Assembly (NCBI GenBank): GCA_035513215.1
Contig: DATKCK010000081.1
Coordinates: 1-34,221, forward strand
DNA: 34,221 bases
Direction of reading: 5' to 3'
From: DATCZB01 sp035513215
Lineage (GTDB): Bacteria; Pseudomonadota; Gammaproteobacteria; Steroidobacterales; Rariloculaceae
The notes below the pieces were generated by a model. It searched no databases, was not told the origin of the DNA, and saw nothing but the letters and a program-made list of their open reading frames with translations. The first letter of the stretch is position 1. Every line of letters starts with the position of its first letter. A program made the position numbers and the translations under genes. Of the stretch, positions 15,055-22,638 are shown piece by piece.

Positions 15055-16361
15055 ATGATGCCAGAGGCGCGGCTGCGGCGGGAACTCGGCACATTCGGGG
15101 CAACGATACTCGGGCTCGGCGCGATGATCGGCACCGGTGTCTTCGTCAGCATCGGGCTCGGGGCGGGTCTCGCCGGCCCCTCGGTCCTGCTCGCGCTGGC
15201 CGCCGCAGCCGCCGTCGCGCTGTGCAACGGGCTCAGCAGCGCCCAGCTCGCAGCGGCGCATCCGGTCAGCGGCGGCGCCTACGAGTACGGCTACGTCTAC
15301 CTCAACTCCTGGGCCGGCTTCACGGCCGGCTGGGTCTTTCTGATCGCGAAGTCGGCCTCGGCGGCCACGGCAGCGCTCGGGTTCTCGGGGTATGCGCTGC
15401 ACGCTCTCGGGTGGTCGCGCAGTTTGCTGGTTCCGCTCGCGCTGCTCGCCGTCGCCGTACTGACGGCCGTCGTGCTCGCCGGCATCAGGCGTTCTCATGC
15501 ACGAACACGGTAATCGTGACGATCACCTTGCTCTCGCTCGTGTTCTTCGTTGCCGCCGGCGTGCCGGAGATACAAGGCGGGAATCTGATGCCCTTCTTCC
15601 CCGGAGAGAGAGGCATTCGCGCCTGGCTCGAGGCGACGGCGCTGATGTTCGTCGCCTACACGGGCTATGCGCGCATCGCGACGCTGGGCGAGGAGGTGCG
15701 CGATCCGCGGCGAACGATCCCAAGGGCAATCGCCCTCAGCGCAGCGGCCGTCATGCTGCTCTACGGGGCCGTGGCTGTGGTCGGCATCGGCGTGGCCGGG
15801 GCCGACGGCCTGTTCGCGGCAACGGGAACCGAGGCGGCGCCGCTTGCGATCGTCGCGGAACGGTATGGTGTGCCTTTCGGCGGCGGGATTCTCGCGATCG
15901 GCGCGCTGACGGCCATGCTCGGCGTTGCGCTCAATCTGATTCTCGGGCTCTCGCGCGTCATGCTCGCGATGGCGCGCCGCGGCGATCTGTTCTCGGTCTT
16001 CGCGCGGCTGAATCGGGCCGGCACGACGCCGCCGTTGGCCGTGCTCGCGTCGGCTGCCGTGATTGCCGGGCTCGTGACAATCGGCGACGTCAGAACCACG
16101 TGGTCGTTCAGCGCCTTCGCCGTGCTCGTCTATTACGCGCTGACCAACCTGGCCGCGCTGCGGATCGCGTCTCGTGACCGGCTCTATCCACGCTGGATAG
16201 CCGCGCTCGGGCTCGTTTGCTGCCTGGGCCTTGCGTTCCAGGTCGAGCCGCTCGTCTGGCTCGCGGGCCTCTGGCTCATACTGGCCGGATCCGCCTGGCA
16301 TGCCTGCGCCCAGTCAGCCAGATTGCGGCGCGTTGGGCGGTCGAAGTCTCTGAATCCGTAG
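15055..16361 (+). pseudogene. APC family permease, frameshifted
   Basis: Two frames together encode a full amino acid/polyamine permease of about 435 residues. Frame one (15055 to about 15498) begins MMPEARLRRELGTFG and has the first-helix signature LGAMIGTGVF and SGGAYEYGYVYLNSWAGFTA, ending at VLAGIRRS before a stop at 15511. Frame two (about 15500-16361) continues NTVIVTITLLSLVFFVAAGV and TALMFVAYTGYARIATLGEE, VRDPRRTIPRAI and the remaining helices. The shift lies between 15496 and 15503 and needs one extra base to restore the frame; there is no long homopolymer there. It is either a recent one-base deletion or a sequence error. If real, the product is cut after about four helices. The start overlaps the permease-side PadR site. 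Confidence 0.8.
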
Positions 16362-16637
16362 TGCCCGTCAGCTCGAGATCGGAGAGCCATCGGCCGGCCA
16401 TCGTAACGAGATTGACCAGTCTCTTGGCCGATCCGTGCGAATAGCGCCGTCGGACGCCGGCCGGTACAATTCGGCACCGTTCTGGCGATCTGCCTGCAAG
16501 CGCATGATCGTTCTGTTGATGTCGTCGGATGTCGGCCAGGTGGCTGCAAAATGGTGGCAGTGAATGTTGCGCGTCGCAGCATCGCCGAAAAGGCGATAAT
16601 GATGGGATTGCGATTCTGGTTCTAGGAGACGACGGCC
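16362..16637. other. Intergenic region before copC
   Basis: No convincing gene. A 45-codon minus-strand frame (16505-16368) has protein-like composition but no ribosome-binding site. The copC promoter should lie at the right end. Confidence 0.3.
16581..16597. promoter_or_regulatory. Small inverted repeat upstream of copC
   Basis: ATCGCC-GAAAA-GGCGAT has perfect 6-base arms and is directly followed by GATAAT-like sequence (GGCGATAATG). It lies about 40-57 bases before the copC start and could be an operator over a promoter -10 element. Evidence is only symmetry and position. Confidence 0.25.
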
Positions 16638-17066
16638 ATGAGAACCTTGCGGCTAATCACGATGACTCTCGCCACGCTCGCTGTGCAATCGGCACTGGCG
16701 CATACGGAGCTGACCGAGACTGTTCCGGCGGATCGCGCCAATGTCGCGACCGCGCCCGAGGGCGTGCAGCTTACGTTCTCGGAGCCCGTTCGATTGACTG
16801 TGCTAGTCATTCAAAGGGACGGAGCGCAAAAGCAAAGCCTCGGGCCACTGCTATCCGTAGCGGCCGAAAATTTTTCGGTGGCGCTACCGGCGACGCTCGA
16901 AGACGGGCATTACGTCGTAACCTGGCGCGCGCTGTCCGAAGACACACACGTCATGTCCGGAGAATTCATGTTCGCCGTTGGCGCCGAGGATGGCCAGGAC
17001 GCGCATTCGCAGCACGCGCCGGTGCCCGCAGTACAACCCGCGGACGAAGGCGGCGGCGCCCACTGA
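16638..17066 (+). CDS. copC: Periplasmic copper-binding protein CopC
   Basis: A 142-residue CopC-family protein. A signal peptide (residues 1-21, cleaved SALA-HTEL) leaves His as the first mature residue, as in CopC, where that His binds Cu(II). The beta-sandwich follows: TVPADRANVATAPEGVQLTF, SEPVR, and the C-terminal DTHVMSGEFMFAVG, which carries the second conserved Asp and His ligands. A 25-residue tail rich in His, Ala and Asp (QDAHSQHAPVPAVQ) may bind further metal. The ATG has AGGAG 9 bases upstream. It is followed after 32 bases by copD, the usual partner that takes the copper across the inner membrane. Confidence 0.9.
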   Translation: MRTLRLITMTLATLAVQSALAHTELTETVPADRANVATAPEGVQLTFSEPVRLTVLVIQRDGAQKQSLGPLLSVAAENFSVALPATLEDGHYVVTWRALSEDTHVMSGEFMFAVGAEDGQDAHSQHAPVPAVQPADEGGGAH

Positions 17067-17098
17067 AAGACTTCGCCGACTCTGTCAGCTAGGCGCCC

Positions 17099-17956
17099 AT
17101 GGCCGATTTCGTCGCGATCGGCCTGCGCGGGCTTGCCTTCGCCGCCGCATTGCTGGCTGCAGGCATGCCCGTTTTCATCTGGGTCTTCGGCAGGGATCTC
17201 GACCGATCCGCTCAGAGGATCCGCGCATTGGCGCTTCCGATCGCTGCATCCGGACTCGCACTGACCATCGCGCATGCAATCGTCGAGCCCGTGCGCCTAG
17301 CCGGCGCAATGAGCGGAATCTTCGACGGTTCACTGCAGTCGATGCTGCTCGCGTCGGACTTTGGCACAACCACTGCGATCCGCACACTCGGTCTCGTCAT
17401 GATCGTCGGGGGATGGCTGAAGCCCGGCCGATCCGGCGAAGGCATCGCCCTGACGGGTGCGTCGCTGGTCATCGCCTCGTTCGCGTTCATGGGACACACG
17501 GCCGCGCATCCTCAACGCTGGCTCCTGGCGCCCCTCCTCATTACTCACCTCTTCGCCGCGGCCTTCTGGTTCGGCTCTCTATGGCCATTAGCGGCGGTAA
17601 CGCGATACGAAGACTTCGCCGTCGCCGGCGCAATCATAGAGCGATTCTCGAGCGTCGCCGTTTGGTCGGTGCCCGTGATCTTCATCGCTGGAATCGTGCT
17701 GGCGAGCCTGCTTTTGCCGGACCTGTCGAGCCTGCGTACCCCGTACGGACTATCACTCATATCGAAGGTTTTCGGTTTCGCTATTCTGATGGGGCTGGCC
17801 GCGATGAACAGATGGCGGTTCGGGCCGGCAATCTTCAAAGGGGAGCAATCCGCCCTGAAGGGCTTCCGACGCTCAGTTCTGGCTGAATGGCTCCTGATTC
17901 TCGTGGTCGTGTTGGTAACTGCCGTCATGACGGCGTCTTTTTCTCCTGAACCTTGA
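17099..17956 (+). CDS. copD: CopD family copper-resistance membrane protein
   Basis: A 285-residue integral inner-membrane protein with about eight hydrophobic segments. Features typical of CopD are present: an early LRGLAFAAALLAAGMPVFIW helix, MGHTAAHPQRWLLAPLLITH (residues about 131-150) with several His in membrane context, then LFAAAFWFGSLWPL, and a final Lys-Arg rich end. CopD works with CopC in copper handling, probably moving copper from periplasm to cytoplasm for delivery to enzymes. It is the second gene after copC in the same direction, and the small Met-rich ORF at 17968 starts 12 bases after its stop. Confidence 0.87.
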   Translation: MADFVAIGLRGLAFAAALLAAGMPVFIWVFGRDLDRSAQRIRALALPIAASGLALTIAHAIVEPVRLAGAMSGIFDGSLQSMLLASDFGTTTAIRTLGLVMIVGGWLKPGRSGEGIALTGASLVIASFAFMGHTAAHPQRWLLAPLLITHLFAAAFWFGSLWPLAAVTRYEDFAVAGAIIERFSSVAVWSVPVIFIAGIVLASLLLPDLSSLRTPYGLSLISKVFGFAILMGLAAMNRWRFGPAIFKGEQSALKGFRRSVLAEWLLILVVVLVTAVMTASFSPEP

Positions 17957-17967
17957 GCGGTGAAAAA

Positions 17968-18129
17968 ATGATCGGGCAAAAACAGATGATGCAGGGCCGA
18001 ATGGGCCCGGGTCTCGCTCAGGAGTGCCCGAGCGGCGACGACGAGTGCCGGATGAACCAGCTGCAAATGCGCCAGGGAATGATGGGCCAAACGGCTCGAC
18101 GTATGCCCGCTACCCTGCAACGTCATTAA
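17968..18129 (+). CDS. Met-rich 53-residue protein, putative metal binder
   Basis: A short frame directly after copD encoding MIGQKQMMQGRMGPG, LAQECPSGDDECRMNQLQMR, QGMMGQTARRMPATLQRH. Nine of 53 residues are Met, with Met-Met pairs and MxxxM spacing, plus two Cys seven apart and a C-terminal His. Such Met clusters are typical of Cu(I)- and Ag(I)-binding segments. There is no signal peptide, so as written it would be cytoplasmic, which is unusual for Met-motif copper proteins. The ribosome-binding site is weak (GAGCGG about 7 bases upstream). The next gene starts 6 bases after its TAA, so it sits within a run of closely spaced genes. It may instead be a remnant of a longer exported Met-rich protein. 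Confidence 0.45.
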   Translation: MIGQKQMMQGRMGPGLAQECPSGDDECRMNQLQMRQGMMGQTARRMPATLQRH

Positions 18130-18135
18130 ACATCG

Positions 18136-18444
18136 ATGAGTGACTCGACGATACAGTTCCTCGCCTTCGACGGTTGTCCTCTCGCGGAGGCCGCGAAGGC
18201 AAACCTCGAGCGGGCCCTTTCCGATTGCGGAATTACCGGCTATCGAACGGTCGATATTCTCGATCCGGCAACGCCCGAGGAACTGCGCAGCTGGGGCTCA
18301 CCCACGATTCTGGTCAATGGCGTTGACGTAGGCGGTCAGGGTAAAGGAGACGGCGTGGGTTGCCGCGTTTATCCGGGCGCGGAAAGGGTTCCGAGCGCTT
18401 CGGCGATCGCCGCGAAGATCAGAAGCGTTCGAAAAGGTCAGTGA
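18136..18444 (+). CDS. Small thioredoxin-fold protein
   Basis: A 102-residue cytoplasmic protein with a thioredoxin-like layout: strand IQFLAFDGCPLA, helix AAKANLERALSDCG, strand TVDILDP, then ELRSWGSPTILVNGVDVGGQ with the cis-Pro loop (GSPTILVNG) typical of the fold. The first site has a single Cys (DGCPLA) rather than CxxC, and a second Cys lies in DGVGCRVYPG. Relatives I recall are hypothetical proteins in mercury and other metal-resistance loci. It may act as a thiol carrier or reductase for metal detoxification. It follows the Met-rich ORF by 6 bases and precedes VOC genes, all on the plus strand. Confidence 0.7.
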   Translation: MSDSTIQFLAFDGCPLAEAAKANLERALSDCGITGYRTVDILDPATPEELRSWGSPTILVNGVDVGGQGKGDGVGCRVYPGAERVPSASAIAAKIRSVRKGQ

Positions 18445-18453
18445 GATGAATCG

Positions 18454-18594
18454 ATGATTCGGTGGCTGCTCGGCTTCGCGCTCGACAACGTCGATCTCGA
18501 GCCCACGGATCAAACCTGGGACCGGAGGGAGATCTACGTTCTCGATCCCGACGGCAATTGTCTCAGATTCGGTTCCCCTCTGAAGTCGCCATGA
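18454..18594 (+). pseudogene. C-terminal fragment of a VOC-family protein
   Basis: A 46-residue frame ending TDQTWDRREIYVLDPDGNCL, RFGSPLKSP. The xxREIYVLDPDGNCLRFG segment is the last beta-alpha-beta-beta unit of the glyoxalase/bleomycin-resistance (VOC) superfamily, with its metal-ligand region. About two thirds of a normal 120-residue VOC protein is missing from the N-terminus. Its stop overlaps the next gene's ATG (ATGA at 18591-18594), which suggests it was once the end of a full gene translationally coupled to the intact VOC gene. Confidence 0.65.
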
Positions 18595-18986
18595 CGTTCC
18601 AGACTGCCGTTCCCGTGCTTCAGGTCTCGAACGTTGCGAAGAGCGTTCGATGGTACGAGGAGGTACTGGGTTTCGAGGCCTGGACCTTCCCGGAGGAAGA
18701 GCCCTATTCCTTCGCCCTGCTCAGTCGAGACACCTGCGAGCTGATGCTCCAACTGTCTCGCGAAACGCCCGTGAGCCAGGGGTGGGCGGCATATGTACGG
18801 GTCACGGGTTCCTCGCTGCTCGACCTGGCCGAACAGGTGCGGGCAAGCGTGCCGTTGTCACGTGAGCCGGAGCGCATGCCGCATTGCGACGTCGAATTCT
18901 CGGTTACCGACCCGGACGGCCACGAGATCGTGTTGAGCGAGCGGCTCGACGACGAGGCGTCCGTGCCTTCAGTCAAGGAAGGCTAA
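18591..18986 (+). CDS. VOC-family (glyoxalase/bleomycin-resistance-like) protein
   Basis: A 131-residue complete VOC protein: TAVPVLQVSNVAKSVRWYEE, VLGFEAWTF at the start, LMLQLSRETP in the middle, and VEFSVTDPDGHEIVLSER at the end. These two-module proteins either bind drugs such as bleomycin or act as metal-dependent lyases or dioxygenases; the sequence does not discriminate. The start ATG at 18591 overlaps the stop of the truncated VOC fragment. A second VOC fragment, the beginning of another gene, follows 11 bases after its stop. Confidence 0.82.
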   Translation: MTFQTAVPVLQVSNVAKSVRWYEEVLGFEAWTFPEEEPYSFALLSRDTCELMLQLSRETPVSQGWAAYVRVTGSSLLDLAEQVRASVPLSREPERMPHCDVEFSVTDPDGHEIVLSERLDDEASVPSVKEG

Positions 18987-18997
18987 GAGGCCTGGTT

Positions 18998-19057
18998 ATG
19001 GACGATCTTGTCGCCAAGGCCGTGTTCTACGTCAAGGACGGCGAGCGCCGCCTCGAG
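18998..19057 (+). pseudogene. N-terminal fragment of a VOC-family protein
   Basis: An AGAGG site is followed by ATG and MDDLVAKAVFYVKDGERRLE, the first beta strand and helix of a VOC protein (compare the xVFYVKDxERxLxFY pattern). After about 20 residues the frame runs into the antisense of the cusF gene, whose stop lies at 19058. The rest of the gene is gone, probably cut when the cus operon came to lie here or by a later deletion. Confidence 0.6.
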
Positions 19058-19423
19058 CTAGCGCTCGGTTTCGATGGCCGTCACCGTGCCGCCGCCGTCC
19101 AGTGTGAATCGAAACTCGATCGTCGCTCCGGCTTCGACACGGCTTGCCGCGTCCGGATCGGCAAGCCGGAAATTCATCGTCATCGCTGGCCAGCCCGCGC
19201 TCTCGACCGGCTCGTGCGAGATATTGATCGTGCCCGCCGCAAGATCGATCGAATTCACCGTGCCTTGCGCGACATGTTCACCGTCGGCTGCCGAGCGTGG
19301 CATTTCCGGCATATTTCCGGACTGCTCCGAACTCTCGCTCGTCGTTGGCGCGGACTCGCCGCAACCACCAAGGAACACGGCCACCATCGCGACCATAACT
19401 CCCGATCCGATTTCATGTTTCAT
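19058..19423 (-). CDS. cusF: CusF-like periplasmic copper-binding lipoprotein
   Basis: A 121-residue protein. Residues 1-21 are a lipoprotein signal (MVAMVAVFLGGC), then a Ser/Glu/Met-rich linker (SGNMPEMPRSA) and a CusF domain: AQGTVNSIDLAAGTINISHE and GWPAMTMNF. The domain keeps the His, the copper-stacking Trp and the two Met (H-x9-W-x2-M-x-M) that bind Cu(I) or Ag(I) in CusF. It acts as a metallochaperone feeding the CusCBA pump. The start at 19423 has GAGGAG 6 bases upstream; an upstream ATG at 19456 overlaps cusA and is less likely. It is the last gene of the cus operon, 29 bases after cusA. Confidence 0.88.
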   Translation of the reverse strand: MKHEIGSGVMVAMVAVFLGGCGESAPTTSESSEQSGNMPEMPRSAADGEHVAQGTVNSIDLAAGTINISHEPVESAGWPAMTMNFRLADPDAASRVEAGATIEFRFTLDGGGTVTAIETER

Positions 19424-19452
19424 CTCAGACTCCTCGTGAATAAAGAACGATC

Positions 19453-22400
19453 TCAAGAGACTCCTGCCTCGTTGACGTTCGTGGACGCAGCCCTAGGCAA
19501 TCCGCGTCCGCGCCAGAACGAATAGATGGCCGGAAACACGATCAGCACGAGAACGAGCGCCGAACCGACGCCGCCGAGCATCGGCGCCGCGATGCGCTTC
19601 ATGACGTCGGCGCCGGAGCCCGTGCTGTACATGATCGGGACGAGCCCCATGAAGAGCGCAAGCCCCGTCATCAGCATCGGCCGGATGCGCCGGCTCGCAC
19701 CGTCCGTGATTGCAGCCGTGAGGTCGCCTCGGCTTGCGATCCCGCCTTCGTCGCGGCGGCGGCGCCAGGCGAGATCGAGATAGAGCATCATGAGTAGCCC
19801 AAGCTCGACGGCGAGCCCGGCGACGGCGATCATGCCGACGGCGACTGCGACGCTGAGATTGTAATCGAGCGCGGCCAGCAGCCAGACGCTGCCTATCAGG
19901 GAGAACGGCAGCGCCGTCATGACGATCAGCGTTTCCGTCAGCGACTTCCGGTGCAGGAACAGCATGAAGAAGATCGCGAAGACCGTCAGGGGAACCAGGA
20001 TCGCAAGCCGTGCCTTCGCGCGTTCGAAATAGGTGAACTGCCCGGCCCACTCGAGGCGATAGCCTGCGGGAAGCGCCACCCGCTCGGCGACGACCTGGCG
20101 CGCCGTCTCGACATAGTCGGCGATGCCGATCGAGCTCGCGACATCGACGTTGACGAAGCTGACGAGCTGGCCGTCCTCGTTGCGCAGCGACGGCGGGCCG
20201 GTCCTGAACACGATGTCGGCGACCTGCGTGATCGGAATCTGCGCGCCATCGGCCGTCGGCACGAAGGCGCGCTCGAGCGCCTCGATGCTGTCACGGTATT
20301 CGCGCGCGTACCGGACCAGGATGCCGTAGCGCTCGCGGCCCTCGACCGTCTCGCCGACGAGCATGCCGCCTATCGCGGCTTCGATGACGGCCTGCACGTC
20401 GCCGACATTGAGGCCGAAGCGCGCCGCGGCCGCACGGTCGATATCGAAGTCCATGAAATAGCCGCCGGTTGTCCGCTCGGCGAAGGCGCTTCGCGTGTAG
20501 GGCGCCGTGCGCTCGTCGGCCTGTAGCGCCCGCTCGATGTCGACGCCGACGCGCTCGATCGTCGCCAGATCGGGCCCGAAAACCTTGATGCCGAGCGCGG
20601 AGCGAATGCCGGTCGCGAGCATCTCGGTGCGCGTCTGAATCGGCATCCACCAGACGTTCGGCATGCCGGGAAAGCGCATGGCCGCATCCATCTCCCCGAT
20701 CAGGCCGTCGAAGGTCACACCGTCGCGCCATTCGCTCTCGGGCTTCAGCATGATGTTCGTCTCGATCATGTTCAGCGGCGCGGGATCGGTCGGGCTCGTG
20801 CTGCGGCCGGCCTTGCCGAACACGCGCTCGACCTCGGGGAACTTCATCAGCTCGCGGTCCATGGTTTGCATGACCCGAGTCACCTCCGCGATCGACATGC
20901 CGGGCACCGAGGTCGGCATGTAGAGGATGCTGCCTTCGTTGAGCGGCGGCATGAACTCGTTGCCGAGCGAGCGATAGGCCGGCACGGTCACGACGATCGC
21001 CGCAACGGCGGCGAGCACGACGGGCCAGCGCCATCGGACCGCGAAGCGCACGATCGGCCCGTAAGCGGCCGTCAGCGCTCGATTGAGGCAGCTCCGATCG
21101 CCGCGGATCCGGCCTCTGATGAACAGGACGGCGAGGGCGGGTATCAGCGTCACCGACAAGAGCGCCGCGAAGCCCATCGAATAGGTCTTCGTGAACGCAA
21201 GGGGCTTGAAGAGCCGCCCCTCGGTGCCTTCGAGCGCGAAGACCGGCACGAAGGAGACAGTAATTATGAGGAGCGAGAAGAAGATGCTTGGCCCGACCTC
21301 CTGCATCGCTTCGATGATCGCGCGCGTCCGGCTCTCGCCCTCGAGCCGCTCGCCCTGGAGGCGCTTGTGGATGTTGTCGATGATGACGATGGCCGCGTCG
21401 ACCATTGCGCCGATGGCAACCGCGATGCCGCCGAGCGACATGATGTTGGCCGTCAGCCCCTGATAGAACATCGGAACGAACGACAGCAGGATCGCAATGG
21501 GCAGCGTCAGGATCGCGATGAGTGCCGAGCGCGCGTGCAACAGGAACAGCGCGATGACGAGCGAGACGATCAGCATCTCCTCAATCAGTGTCCGCTTGAG
21601 CGTCCCGATCGCCCGCTCGATCAGGCTCGAGCGGTCGTAGACCGGCACGATCTCGACGCCGGGCGGCAGGCTCGCACGCAGATCCTCGATCCGCACCTTG
21701 ACGCGAGCGATGACATCGAGCGCATTCTCGCCGTAACGCATGACGACGATGCCGCCGACCGTGACGCCTTCCCCGTCGAGATCCGCCTGACCGCGCTGCA
21801 GCGCCGGGCCGAGGCTGACCGTCGCAACGTCGGCGACGCGGATCGGCACGCCGCCGTCGCCGAGCCCGATGACGACCTGCTCGAGGTCGGCGACGGACTC
21901 GACATAGCCTCGGCCGCGAATGAACTGCTCGTGCCCGGCGACCTCGAGCACGCGCCCGCCGACGTCGTTGTTCGAGGCGCGTACCGCCGCAATGACGGCC
22001 GGCAAACCGATGCCGTAACTGGCGAGCCGGTTCGGGTCGACGTTGATCTGATACTCCTTGACGAAGCCGCCGACCGATGCGACCTCGGCCACGCCCTCGA
22101 CCGATTCGAGCGCATAGCGCAGATTGAAGTCCTGGAGGCTCCGAAGATCCGCGAGGCTCTGATTGCCGCTCTCGTCGACAAGCGCGTACTGGTAGACCCA
22201 GCCGACGCCGGTCGCATCGGGCCCGAGCGTCGGCTGCACGCCGTCCGGTAGCCTGGCAGCGGCCGAGCTCAGGTACTCGAGCACGCGCGAGCGCGCCCAG
22301 TAGATGTCGGTGCCGTCCTCGAAGATCACGTAGACGAACGAGAGGCCCATCATGCTCTGGCCGCGGACGAAACGAACCTCGGGGGCCGCAAGCAGCGTCG

Positions 22401-22638
22401 TCGTGAGCGGATAGGTGATCTGGTCCTCGACAAGATCGGGACTGCGCCCGGGCCAGTTCGTGAAGACGATGACCTGCACGTCCGAGAGATCCGGAATTGC
22501 GTCGAGCGGCGCGTTGACGAGCGAACGGTAGCCCCAGGCGGCGGCGGCCGCGACGAGCAGCAGCGTCAGCAGCCAGTTGCGCGCCGAGTACGCAATCAGC
22601 CGTTCGAGCGGCCCCCGCCGCTCCGTGGTCGTCACCAT
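19453..22638 (-). CDS. cusA: CusA/CzcA-type heavy-metal RND efflux pump
   Basis: A 1061-residue inner-membrane pump of normal full length with twelve predicted helices. The proton-relay helix has MVDAAIVIIDNIHK (Asp414), characteristic of heavy-metal RND pumps. Methionines at 581 (PGMSIAE), 624 (LNMIETNI) and 673 (TEMLATGIRS) fall in the regions of the CusA Met triad, so Cu(I)/Ag(I) export is more likely than Zn/Co; an alignment would settle this. With CusB and CusC it exports metal from periplasm or cytoplasm across the outer membrane, using the proton gradient. Its ATG overlaps the end of cusB by 7 bases (CAATGGTGA), so the two are translationally coupled. Confidence 0.95.
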   Translation of the reverse strand: MVTTTERRGPLERLIAYSARNWLLTLLLVAAAAAWGYRSLVNAPLDAIPDLSDVQVIVFTNWPGRSPDLVEDQITYPLTTTLLAAPEVRFVRGQSMMGLSFVYVIFEDGTDIYWARSRVLEYLSSAAARLPDGVQPTLGPDATGVGWVYQYALVDESGNQSLADLRSLQDFNLRYALESVEGVAEVASVGGFVKEYQINVDPNRLASYGIGLPAVIAAVRASNNDVGGRVLEVAGHEQFIRGRGYVESVADLEQVVIGLGDGGVPIRVADVATVSLGPALQRGQADLDGEGVTVGGIVVMRYGENALDVIARVKVRIEDLRASLPPGVEIVPVYDRSSLIERAIGTLKRTLIEEMLIVSLVIALFLLHARSALIAILTLPIAILLSFVPMFYQGLTANIMSLGGIAVAIGAMVDAAIVIIDNIHKRLQGERLEGESRTRAIIEAMQEVGPSIFFSLLIITVSFVPVFALEGTEGRLFKPLAFTKTYSMGFAALLSVTLIPALAVLFIRGRIRGDRSCLNRALTAAYGPIVRFAVRWRWPVVLAAVAAIVVTVPAYRSLGNEFMPPLNEGSILYMPTSVPGMSIAEVTRVMQTMDRELMKFPEVERVFGKAGRSTSPTDPAPLNMIETNIMLKPESEWRDGVTFDGLIGEMDAAMRFPGMPNVWWMPIQTRTEMLATGIRSALGIKVFGPDLATIERVGVDIERALQADERTAPYTRSAFAERTTGGYFMDFDIDRAAAARFGLNVGDVQAVIEAAIGGMLVGETVEGRERYGILVRYAREYRDSIEALERAFVPTADGAQIPITQVADIVFRTGPPSLRNEDGQLVSFVNVDVASSIGIADYVETARQVVAERVALPAGYRLEWAGQFTYFERAKARLAILVPLTVFAIFFMLFLHRKSLTETLIVMTALPFSLIGSVWLLAALDYNLSVAVAVGMIAVAGLAVELGLLMMLYLDLAWRRRRDEGGIASRGDLTAAITDGASRRIRPMLMTGLALFMGLVPIMYSTGSGADVMKRIAAPMLGGVGSALVLVLIVFPAIYSFWRGRGLPRAASTNVNEAGVS

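Noticed and set aside
16368..16505. 45-codon minus-strand frame with protein-like composition
   Set aside because: No ribosome-binding site or recognisable family; too short to support.
17545..18126. 193-codon minus-strand frame
   Set aside because: Antisense to copD and to the Met-rich ORF; Ser/His/Ala/Arg-rich shadow without motif.
20866..22251. 461-codon plus-strand open frame
   Set aside because: Antisense to cusA, with His/Asp/Arg-rich low-complexity composition typical of high-GC shadow frames.
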